Source: Thermomonas aquatica
GTDB taxonomy: Bacteria > Pseudomonadota > Gammaproteobacteria > Xanthomonadales > Xanthomonadaceae
DNA length: 64,000 bases
NCBI RefSeq assembly: GCF_006337105.1
Contig: NZ_CP040871.1
Coordinates: 1,736,001-1,800,000 of the forward strand
Reading direction: 5' to 3'
The notes beneath the pieces are model-generated. The model worked only from the letters and a program-made list of their open reading frames with translations. It had not been told where the DNA came from and searched no databases. Position 1 is the first letter of the stretch, and the number at the start of each line of letters is the position of its first letter. The translations under genes were made by a program, and so were the position numbers. This document shows, in pieces, positions 17,129 to 24,784 of the stretch.

Positions 17129-18130
17129 CTATTCCAACGCGCGATGCAGCAACCCGTAGAACTCGTCGGCCTGCTTGGGGCGCTCCAGCCATGGCAAGTG
17201 GCCGCATTCGTCGATCAGCTTGATCTCGGTTTGCGGCAACACGGTCGCGATCGACGTGGCAACGGATTCGTCGATCGGATCCTGCTTGCCCTTGATCAGG
17301 ATCACCGGAACCGAGCCTGCGCCTTTCAACGCCAGGATCATCGTCTCGGAATTGGCGAAGTAGCTGGGCATGGCGAACTTGCCGACGCCGTCCTGGCCGA
17401 ATGCGCCGTCCGCGCCGGATCGGGTGGCCAGCGCGCGGTCTCGATCATAGAAATAGCCCGGCCACTTAGCCTTCAGTTCCAGGTTCGGGTCGTGCGCCGC
17501 CTGCCCCGCCTGGAGCATGGCCAGGTCGCTTTCGGTCAGCTTTGCCCGCAAGTTCTCGCCGAACGGCTTCACGAAACTCGGGTCGAGACCGCCCGGATCC
17601 AACAGCACCAGCTTCTCCACGCGCGCCGGCTGCCTGGAGAGATACAGCATCGCCAGCATCCCGCCCCAGGAGTGGCCCACCAGCACCAGTTTCTGCAGGC
17701 CCAGGTGCTTGCGCAGCGCCTCCAGGTCATCGACGTAAGCGTCGACCGACAGGTGTGCGGCATCGACCACCGGGAGGATCGACTTCCCGGTTCCCCGCTG
17801 GTGCAAGACGATCACCCGGTGGCGGCGGGCCAGATCCTCCCACACGGGTTGCATGTACACGGGATTCAGGCCGGGGCCGCCGGCCAGCAGCACGACCGGG
17901 CTGCCGCGTCCGACCGCCTGCACGTACAGCGTCGTCCCGTCGTTGCTGGCGATCTGGTCGTGGGACGCCGCCGCCGTGTGCGTTCCCGCGGATGCAGGTG
18001 GCGGCATCGCCGCGGTCGAACCGGCGAGCAGCGCGAACAACACGGCGCCGGGAAAGAGGCGTTTCAGTCCATGCACCCCGCTGTTCCCGGAGCGGACGGC
18101 CGAAGCGCGATCAGCGTGCTTGCCTGGCAT
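17129..18130 (-). CDS. Exported alpha/beta hydrolase, proline-iminopeptidase-like
   Basis: A 333-residue protein with an N-terminal basic-hydrophobic segment (LFPGAVLFALLAGSTAAM, ending PPASAG) that looks like a signal peptide, so periplasmic or membrane-attached. It has the S33-type LAGGPGLN motif, a HQRGTGKS block, the nucleophile elbow GHSWGG, and a late Asp (KGKQDPID) and His (ECGHLPWLE). These fit a serine alpha/beta hydrolase related to prolyl iminopeptidases; substrate uncertain. The ATG at 18130 follows GGGAG at good distance. It converges on the preceding hydrolase gene with a 13-bp gap. Confidence 0.8.
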   Translation of the reverse strand: MPGKHADRASAVRSGNSGVHGLKRLFPGAVLFALLAGSTAAMPPPASAGTHTAAASHDQIASNDGTTLYVQAVGRGSPVVLLAGGPGLNPVYMQPVWEDLARRHRVIVLHQRGTGKSILPVVDAAHLSVDAYVDDLEALRKHLGLQKLVLVGHSWGGMLAMLYLSRQPARVEKLVLLDPGGLDPSFVKPFGENLRAKLTESDLAMLQAGQAAHDPNLELKAKWPGYFYDRDRALATRSGADGAFGQDGVGKFAMPSYFANSETMILALKGAGSVPVILIKGKQDPIDESVATSIATVLPQTEIKLIDECGHLPWLERPKQADEFYGLLHRALE

Positions 18131-18287
18131 GTTCTGCACTCCCTGGAGAGAGGCTGATATCGCGATTATGCGCGCAGATCCCGCGATGATTGGAAAGTCG
18201 ACTCTGATCCGGGTTTTCCCACCCGCGTTTTCCGCTTTTCCTGAAATGTTCTCTGACTCCTTTCCGCCACTTTTCGCCAATGAAAAG

Positions 18288-18320
18288 TTATCCACAAGTC
18301 GCTTTAGAAGCTGTGAATAA
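18288..18320. promoter_or_regulatory. Pair of opposed DnaA-box sequences
   Basis: TTATCCACA (18288-18296) matches the strong DnaA-box consensus exactly, and TGTGAATAA (18312-18320) is the reverse complement of TTATTCACA, another consensus-compatible box. They face each other 15 bp apart in A+T-rich DNA. Binding by DnaA is inferred; role unknown. Confidence 0.5.
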
Positions 18321-18378
18321 GTTGTTGACAGATCAGTGCCGGAGCACGACGATTCGACAGCGCCCCCGGCAGCCGAAG

Positions 18379-18397
18379 CCCCTACCCACGGTAGGGG
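18379..18397. terminator. Perfect 8-bp hairpin past the DUF3800 gene
   Basis: CCCCTACC and GGTAGGGG form a perfect stem with a CAC loop. It lies about 55 bp beyond the end of the DUF3800 gene on the minus strand. No T run follows, so terminator function is tentative. Confidence 0.4.
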
Positions 18398-18451
18398 AAA
18401 CGGCATAGGTCGCGGCCCTTGTGGTCTAGGCTGTCGGGCGCCTTCTTTTTC

Positions 18452-19159
18452 TCACCTGAGCCTGAAATTCCAGACGCCCATGCGGCGCTCGGTCTTTGGT
18501 GTTTCATTGCCCAGTCGCAAACGTCCTGCGCAGTTCGCGACAGTAGTCGCAAGCGAGCATTTGGCTGCGCTTGGATTTTCTGCCGCATCGTGATCGTTCT
18601 TGTGCCATGCGACCGCGCCCGTAAGTAGGTCTGCCAACTGCAGCAGGCGAGTCCCTTTCGAATCTCGATGAGCAACCCGTGTAAACGGCTGGCGATCGAA
18701 CTTTCTGCTGGATGCACTGTTCAAGATCGTTTCCAGTTCGTAGGGATTTCGATTCGAATTGCGTGAGTCGAGATCGGCGACGATTTTCTCGTACTCACCA
18801 TATGGCACTGCTGCACGGTGGAAGAGCAGCTGAAACATGAACTTGTTGTAGCCAAGATCAGGGTCGCCATTGTTGAACTTTCGGTGGTTCAGGCCGTGAC
18901 AGTTCAGGATTAAGGAGTGAAATTCAGCACCTCGTGGCACGAGGACATCGAAGTAATGCGCAACGAACTCCTCGTATACAGGCAGCTTCCCTCTACTGAC
19001 TTTCGTCCACTTAAGCTCGCCGTGCATGCGGTGCGACTCGAGCACCTGCCGCAGTCCGGTTTCGGCTTCCTGCACTAGGGTGCCAGGAAGGATCAGGGCA
19101 CCGAGCACCATGTAGTGGTGCGCGTTCTGACAGCTTTCATCTGCGAAGACGTGGCGCAA
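18452..19159 (-). CDS. DUF3800 domain protein, probably horizontally acquired
   Basis: A 235-residue protein with the DUF3800 pattern: an early acidic FADES motif, a central Asp-rich strand (KIVADLDSRNSN), and a late LLQLADLLTGAVAWHK where Gln-x-x-Asp is typical. The family is predicted to have an RNase H-like fold, with the acidic residues as a possible metal site, and often occurs in mobile or defence-associated DNA; biochemical activity is not established. Translation probably begins at TTG 19159, as the next ATG would remove the FADES motif. Hand counts of two lines give 48-52% G+C, far below the neighbours, and codon use is correspondingly different. It appears full length. No integrase or transposase is adjacent. 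Confidence 0.8.
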   Translation of the reverse strand: MRHVFADESCQNAHHYMVLGALILPGTLVQEAETGLRQVLESHRMHGELKWTKVSRGKLPVYEEFVAHYFDVLVPRGAEFHSLILNCHGLNHRKFNNGDPDLGYNKFMFQLLFHRAAVPYGEYEKIVADLDSRNSNRNPYELETILNSASSRKFDRQPFTRVAHRDSKGTRLLQLADLLTGAVAWHKNDHDAAENPSAAKCSLATTVANCAGRLRLGNETPKTERRMGVWNFRLR

Positions 19160-19358
19160 GGACTAGCCTTTACCTACATATGGTTCGTTGATTCTGGGTA
19201 GCCAATTTTTCGGGGGCAAGACTTGACAGTGCAGAGAATCCAACCGGTTTCCCTCCACTACATATCTGTCCAACTACCGGACTATTGCCGGACTATGCGG
19301 CGGTCGATTCGATCGACAGCAAGAACTGAAGCCACTTAGGGCTATCCAAAGCTAGGAC

Positions 19359-21200
19359 TCATAAGCCCTGTGGCTTTATCCCCAATCTCCACCCCAACCC
19401 CGAAACCCGCCCCGCATGACGCCCCAGCGCCGCCGCAATCACCTCGGCACTGCCCGCCACATGCAGCGCGCTGCGCGCCCGCGTCATCCCGGTGTACACC
19501 AGCTCGCGACTGAGCACGCGGCTGTCCACCCGCGGCAACTGCAACCACACTTCATCGAACTCGCTGCCCTGCGCCTTGTGCACGGTCATCGCGAACGCTG
19601 ATTCGTGCGCGGGCAGCGCGGCGGGATGGAAGGCGCGCACGCCGCCCTCGCCGGGGAACCACGCCAGCGGGGTGCCGGCCTCGTCGGCCAGGCAGATGCC
19701 GACGTCGCCGTTGAACAGGCCGTGGCGATAGCTGTTCTCGGTGACCAGCAGCAGGCGGCCGGGGAACCATGCGGGCGGGCTGCCGATGCGGCGGCCGGAC
19801 AGCGCGGCCTCGATGCGCGCGTTGAGGCCGCGTGCGCCCTGCGCGCCTTCGCGCAACGCGGTGAGCAGGCGCAGGCGGTTGGCCTGGCGCAGCGCGTCGG
19901 CGGGATCGGCGTGGCTGGCCAGCGTGCGGAAATGGCCGAGCAGGTCGGGCCGCGCCTGCAGCGGATCGTCCGCGTGTTCGTGGAAGTGCACGTTGGCGAG
20001 GCGGCCGCTGCGCAGCAGCGCTAGCGCTTCACGCGCGTCGCCGTTGCGCACGGCTTCGGCCAGCGGCGCCAGCTGCAGCGCCTCGTCCTGCCGCCAGCCG
20101 CGTTGCAGGTGGACGCGATGGCCGCGCAGGCCATCGGCATCGGCATCGACCGGCCTGCTCTCGAACGGCATGCTGCCAAGCAGTGGATGCAAGGCATCGG
20201 CATCGTCGGCCGACAGCGCATCGCCGGCACCGGCGGCGGCCAGGATCGCGGCCAGCACGTCGCCGGCTTCGACCGAGGGCAATTGGTCGGGATCGCCCAG
20301 CAATACCAGTTGCGCGCCGTCGGCCACCGCTTCGCTGAGCTTGCACATCAGCGGCAGGTCGACCATCGAGGCTTCGTCCACCACCACGACATCGAACGGC
20401 AGCGGGTTGTCGGCGTGGTGGCGGAAACGCGGCGTATCCGGAACGGTGCCGAGCAGGCGATGCAGGGTGCTGGCCTGCGCGGGCAGCGCGGCAAGCAATT
20501 GCGGATCGATGCCCTGCGCGGCCATCTGCGCGGTGGCGCGGCGCAGGCTTTCGGCCATGCGGTCGGCGGCGCGGCCGGTGGGCGCGGCCAGCGCGATGCG
20601 CAGCGGTACGTTGCCGGCCTGCAACGCCTGCGCGATGCGCAACACCAGCAGGCGCGCGATCGTGGTGGTCTTGCCTGTGCCGGGGCCGCCGGTGACCAGC
20701 AGCAGCGCACGCCGCAGCGACAGCGCGGCGGCGCGGGCCTGGTGGTCGCCGTCGCGCGCCTCCGGGAACAGCGCGGCGAACAGCGGCGCGATGGCTGCGA
20801 TGTCGCCTTGCATCGGGTGCGCGGCGATGCGCTGCAACTGCAACGCGAGCCGGCGTTCGTATTCGCGATAGCGGCGCAGGTAGAGCAAGCCGTTTTCCAG
20901 CGCGAGCGGCGCGGCATCCGCTTCTTCGACCGGCGAAGCGGGCGTGGCGACGAAACGCGAGGCCGCGAGTTGCTGCAACCACGCATCGGCCTGCGGCCAA
21001 GCGATCTCGGCATCGACCAGCAGCGCGGGCGATGCGGGGTCGAATCCGGCATGGCCGTGGGCGACGGCCAGCGATGCCAGCGCGGCAGCGGCCAGCACGT
21101 CGTCCGGCGTGGACGGATCGAGCCGGCACAGGGTGTTGGCCAGCGCATCGTCCAGCGTGCGCAGCACGCCGGCCTGTTGCAGGGCGCGCAGCAGGCTCAT
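19359..21200 (-). CDS. recD: Exodeoxyribonuclease V subunit alpha (RecD)
   Basis: The 5'-3' helicase subunit of RecBCD, which processes double-strand DNA ends for RecA loading and degrades foreign linear DNA. The 613-residue sequence has Walker A GGPGTGKTTTIARL, Walker B VVVVDEASMVD, GDPDQLPSVEAG, and the C-terminal helicase motif VHKAQGSEFDEV with VYTGMTRAR. Length matches E. coli RecD. The ATG at 21200 overlaps recB's stop by 4 bp, making it the last gene of recC-recB-recD. A weak inverted repeat (19332-19373) overlaps its stop. Confidence 0.96.
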   Translation of the reverse strand: MSLLRALQQAGVLRTLDDALANTLCRLDPSTPDDVLAAAALASLAVAHGHAGFDPASPALLVDAEIAWPQADAWLQQLAASRFVATPASPVEEADAAPLALENGLLYLRRYREYERRLALQLQRIAAHPMQGDIAAIAPLFAALFPEARDGDHQARAAALSLRRALLLVTGGPGTGKTTTIARLLVLRIAQALQAGNVPLRIALAAPTGRAADRMAESLRRATAQMAAQGIDPQLLAALPAQASTLHRLLGTVPDTPRFRHHADNPLPFDVVVVDEASMVDLPLMCKLSEAVADGAQLVLLGDPDQLPSVEAGDVLAAILAAAGAGDALSADDADALHPLLGSMPFESRPVDADADGLRGHRVHLQRGWRQDEALQLAPLAEAVRNGDAREALALLRSGRLANVHFHEHADDPLQARPDLLGHFRTLASHADPADALRQANRLRLLTALREGAQGARGLNARIEAALSGRRIGSPPAWFPGRLLLVTENSYRHGLFNGDVGICLADEAGTPLAWFPGEGGVRAFHPAALPAHESAFAMTVHKAQGSEFDEVWLQLPRVDSRVLSRELVYTGMTRARSALHVAGSAEVIAAALGRHAGRVSGLGWRLGIKPQGL

Positions 21201-24200
21201 GCGGCGGCCTCCGTGCGTGCATGACCGAACAGCGCATCCAGCGCGGCGATCAGTTCCGGCGCAAAGCGTTGCGCGTGGATGCCGGGGGAATCGACGCGCG
21301 CGGCATCGAGGCCGCGGCAAAACACATAACGGATGCCGCCGAAATCGCGCGCGTAATCGTAGCCATCGCCCAGGCGGAAGCGCAGCCAGCGATGCAGGGC
21401 GAGCGTGTAGATCAAGGCCTGCAGGTCGTATTCGCTGTGCGCCATCGCGCGCTGCAGCGCTGCCGGGTCGTAGGCGGGCAGGCGGTTGGACTTGTAGTCG
21501 AGCACGTACCACTTGCCGTCGTGCCGATAGGTCAAATCGATCAGGCCGGTCATCAAGCCTTCCAGCATGCGGCGCAGGCCGAAGCCGTGGCGTTCGCGGA
21601 CCATGCCATGCGCGTGCAGCAGCGCGAGCAAGGCATCGACCTGGGTCGGCTGCAACGCGAACTGGAATTCGATTTCCGCGCGGCGCTCGTCGATGGGGAC
21701 ATCGCACAGGCGCACGCCTTCCGGAAGGGCGACGGTCAGGGTCTGCCCGATCAGTTCCGTCGTGATGGCGATGCCGTCGTCGATCGCCTCGGCGGCATAG
21801 CCTTCTTCGCGCAAGGCATCGGCGATCACCGCCGTTTCTTCGCCCGGCGCGGCATCGCCTGCCTGCCAGTCGCGCCATGCGGCGAAATCGGCATGCTCGA
21901 GTGCGGCATGCAGCGCCACGCCGTAGCGGTTGCCGGCGAAGCGCGGATCGAACGTGGCATCGGGCAGCGCGTCTTCGCCGACTTCCGGTTCGTCGTTGCC
22001 GCCGCTGGCCGGCAGCGTCGCGGCGCTGGCGGATTCGACGCCGGCATCGGCCTTCGACAGCTGGCTGAAGCTGTACACCCACCAGTCCTGTGGCGGCAGC
22101 GGTTTCGCGGTGCGCGCGGGCGCGACCTGTGCAGCGGCGGCGAACGACAAGCGCGGCAGCGCGGCGGGCGTTGCCTCGGCATCGAACGCGATGCCGGCGG
22201 CGGTGAGTGCAGCGGCATCGCCGAGCATCGCGTGCAAGGCGGTCTTGTCGCTGGCGAAGAAGTCGCCACTGGCGAGCCACAGCGCATGCTCGGCGCGGGT
22301 CAGGCCGACGTAGAGCAGGCGCGCGTCCTCGGCGTGTTGTTCGCGTTTCCATGCCTCGCTGGCATCGCTCCACTGCGCCTCGGCGAGATCGGATTTCCAG
22401 TGCAGGCGGCGACCATGCGTGTCGTCGTGGACGATGCAATGACTGCCCGGCGCCGCCTCCTTGCGACCGATGCCGACGAAGGGCAGGAACACCAGCGGAT
22501 ATTCCAGGCCCTTGCTCTTGTGCAGGGTCACGATCTGCACGCGGCGCGCATCGGATTCCAGCCGCAGCAGCTGGGTCTCGTCGTCGGGATCGGCATCGGC
22601 GATGCGCTGGCCCAGCCAGTCCACCAGGCCGTGCAGGCCAAGTGCATTCGCCTGCGTTTCCTGCAGCAGTTCGGCCAGCTGCAGGTAATTGCTGAGGCGG
22701 CGCTCGCCATCGAGCAGGCCGAGCAGGCGTTGGCCATGGCTTGCACAGAGATCGCCGACCAGCGCCAGCGGACCGCCGCGCAGCAGGCGCTCGCGCCAGC
22801 CCAACGCGCGTTGCTGCCAGTCGCGGTGCGCGCCAGCATCGACTTCGAGTGCGTCGATGCCGCGCGCATCCACCCCGACCAGCACCGTCGACAGCGCGGT
22901 GCGCAGGCGACCATCGTCGCCGGCGTGCAGCAGGGCCAGCAGCAGCGCGTGCAGCTCGCGCGCCTCGCCGGTGGCGAACAGGCTCTGCTTGCCGGCGGCG
23001 ACCGCGGCGATGCCGAGCGCGGCCAGCGCCTGCTGGACCATCGTCGCCTCGCGGTGCGAACGCACCAGCACGGCGATGTCGCCGGGCTGAACGGGCTGGC
23101 CGTCGATCAGCGCAGTGCCGGCGCGCGCCTCCGACAGCACGCGATGGATCGCGGCGACGCAGGCCGCGGTGGCGAGCCGACGCGCATCGCCGGCGCTCCA
23201 CGGCTTGCGCTTGCCCTTCTCGTCCGGCGGCGGTTGCGGCGCTTGCCACAGGGTCAGCGCCGTCGCCGGTTGGTCGTCGCGGATGAAATCGCCGTCGCTG
23301 CGCGTGCCGCCGGCGTCGACTTCGTGGAACTCGATGCGTGGATCGACGAAGGCGGCCTCGCCCGCCTGCGCATACAGCGCGGCGATGGCCTTGAGCACGC
23401 CCGGCCGCGAACGGAAGTTGTGCGACAGCGGCGGCGCGCGTTCGGCGATGGCGGCGGCATCGAGGTAGGTGTGCACGTCACCGCCGCGGAAGCCGTAGAT
23501 CGCCTGCTTGGGGTCGCCGATCACGAACAGCGCGGGATCGTGGCTGCGGCTGCCGAACACGGTGTCGAAGATCGCCCACTGGCGCGTGTCGGTGTCCTGG
23601 AATTCGTCGACCAGCGCGACCGCGTATTGCCGGCGCAGTGCGGCCGCCAATGCACCGTCGTGATCGCGCGCCAATGCATCGGCGACGCCGTCGATCAGGT
23701 CGTCGTAGGTCTGCACGCGCAGCTGGCGCTTGCGCAAGGCGAGGCGCGTGCGGGCGTCGTCGCGAATCTTGTGCAGCAGGGCGATACGGCGACGAGCCGC
23801 GTAATCGCGTTGCGCCTGCAGCGCCGCCAGGTAGGCTTCGATCTGCGCGGAGAAAGGCGAGGCCGGCACCTTCGCTTCCTTGCCCTTGTTGGCCTTGGCC
23901 AACAACGCCTGCGCGGTGAGCCGGGCGATGCGCTCGTCCAGCGGCGCGGCGTAATCGCCCGCCTCGCACCAAGCGGACAGCTGCTGCCACAGCGCGTTGA
24001 GCCAGTCCTTGCGATAGCTGTTGCCGTTGAGCGTCTTGGCATCCACCGCTGCCAGCACATCGCCGAAGAAGGCATATCCGTGCTGCCCGTATTCCTCCGC
24101 CAATGCCGCGCCCGCCGCGCGCAACCCCGGTTGCGGATCGGGCGGCAGCGGCGTATTCGGCGGCAATAGCACCGGCTCGCGCAGCAAATCCTTGAGGTCG

Positions 24201-24784
24201 GCGGCCAGCGCCACATGCCCCTGCGGCCACAGCGCGGCGAGATCCTCGGCGGCGGCCTCGTCATTGCCGTGCGCGCGCCACAGGTCCGCGGCCAATGCTT
24301 CGCGCAGCTCACGTTCGTTGGCCAGCAGCTCCGGCGCGTCGAAGCCCTGCCCGCTTTCCACCGCATGTTCGCGCAGCACGCGTGCGCAGAAGCCGTGGAT
24401 GGTGAAGATCGCGGCCAGGTCGATGTCGAGCACGGCCTGGCGCAGGCGGTGGCGCAGCGCGGCATCGTTTTCCCCGCTGCGCGCGCGATGCGCATCCAGC
24501 AGCGCGCGGGTCAGCGTCGCTTCGGGACTTTCGTTTTCGCCGGCAGGCGCATCCAGCAATGCCAGCGTCAGCTGCAGGCGTTCGCGGATGCGCTTGCGCA
24601 GTTCCTGCGTGGCCGCCTCGGTGAAGGTGACGGCGAGGATCTGGCCGATGCGCAGCCCGCGCTCGACCACGAGCCGCGTCACGAGGGTGGCGAGGGTGTA
24701 GGTCTTGCCGGTGCCGGCGCTGGCCTCGACCAGGCGCACGCCATCGAGCGGCAGGTCGAGGTAGGGATCGCGCGGCGCGCTCAT
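21197..24784 (-). CDS. recB: Exodeoxyribonuclease V subunit beta (RecB)
   Basis: The 3'-5' helicase and nuclease subunit of RecBCD. The 1195-residue sequence begins with a UvrD-type Walker A (VEASAGTGKTYTLATL), has ALVDEFQDTDTRQWAIF (motif II) and GDPKQAIYGFRGGDVHTY (motif III), VTLHKSKGLEYPLVFLP, and LLYVGLTRAEHALW. The C-terminal nuclease domain shows the LIDLTYRHDGKWYVLDYKSN signature with its Asp and Asp-x-Lys catalytic residues. Length is close to E. coli RecB. Overlaps recC and recD by 4 bp on each side, so the three subunits are translationally coupled. Confidence 0.97.
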   Translation of the reverse strand: MSAPRDPYLDLPLDGVRLVEASAGTGKTYTLATLVTRLVVERGLRIGQILAVTFTEAATQELRKRIRERLQLTLALLDAPAGENESPEATLTRALLDAHRARSGENDAALRHRLRQAVLDIDLAAIFTIHGFCARVLREHAVESGQGFDAPELLANERELREALAADLWRAHGNDEAAAEDLAALWPQGHVALAADLKDLLREPVLLPPNTPLPPDPQPGLRAAGAALAEEYGQHGYAFFGDVLAAVDAKTLNGNSYRKDWLNALWQQLSAWCEAGDYAAPLDERIARLTAQALLAKANKGKEAKVPASPFSAQIEAYLAALQAQRDYAARRRIALLHKIRDDARTRLALRKRQLRVQTYDDLIDGVADALARDHDGALAAALRRQYAVALVDEFQDTDTRQWAIFDTVFGSRSHDPALFVIGDPKQAIYGFRGGDVHTYLDAAAIAERAPPLSHNFRSRPGVLKAIAALYAQAGEAAFVDPRIEFHEVDAGGTRSDGDFIRDDQPATALTLWQAPQPPPDEKGKRKPWSAGDARRLATAACVAAIHRVLSEARAGTALIDGQPVQPGDIAVLVRSHREATMVQQALAALGIAAVAAGKQSLFATGEARELHALLLALLHAGDDGRLRTALSTVLVGVDARGIDALEVDAGAHRDWQQRALGWRERLLRGGPLALVGDLCASHGQRLLGLLDGERRLSNYLQLAELLQETQANALGLHGLVDWLGQRIADADPDDETQLLRLESDARRVQIVTLHKSKGLEYPLVFLPFVGIGRKEAAPGSHCIVHDDTHGRRLHWKSDLAEAQWSDASEAWKREQHAEDARLLYVGLTRAEHALWLASGDFFASDKTALHAMLGDAAALTAAGIAFDAEATPAALPRLSFAAAAQVAPARTAKPLPPQDWWVYSFSQLSKADAGVESASAATLPASGGNDEPEVGEDALPDATFDPRFAGNRYGVALHAALEHADFAAWRDWQAGDAAPGEETAVIADALREEGYAAEAIDDGIAITTELIGQTLTVALPEGVRLCDVPIDERRAEIEFQFALQPTQVDALLALLHAHGMVRERHGFGLRRMLEGLMTGLIDLTYRHDGKWYVLDYKSNRLPAYDPAALQRAMAHSEYDLQALIYTLALHRWLRFRLGDGYDYARDFGGIRYVFCRGLDAARVDSPGIHAQRFAPELIAALDALFGHARTEAAA

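Larger units (their letters stand above)
18131..18451. other. Gene-free, lower G+C stretch
   Basis: A 321-bp gap with no convincing gene. Hand counts of two sequence lines (18241-18360) give about 43-48% G+C, against roughly 70% for typical coding lines here. It contains two DnaA-box sequences (18288-18320), a TTGACA (18325-18330) without a clear -10, and an 8-bp hairpin (18379-18397). The rest shows nothing identifiable. Confidence 0.7.

Noticed and set aside
17129..18406. N-terminally extended form of the proline-iminopeptidase-like hydrolase starting at 18406
   Set aside because: The extra 92 residues run through the A+T-rich DnaA-box patch, show no conserved features and would bury the signal peptide.
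18131..18451. Replication origin of the chromosome
   Set aside because: Only two DnaA boxes and no adjacent replication gene, while dnaN-recF-gyrB with parS sites place oriC beyond the right edge.
21032..24169. 1045-codon open frame on the plus strand opposite recB
   Set aside because: Shadow of recB; composition typical of antisense frames in G+C-rich DNA.
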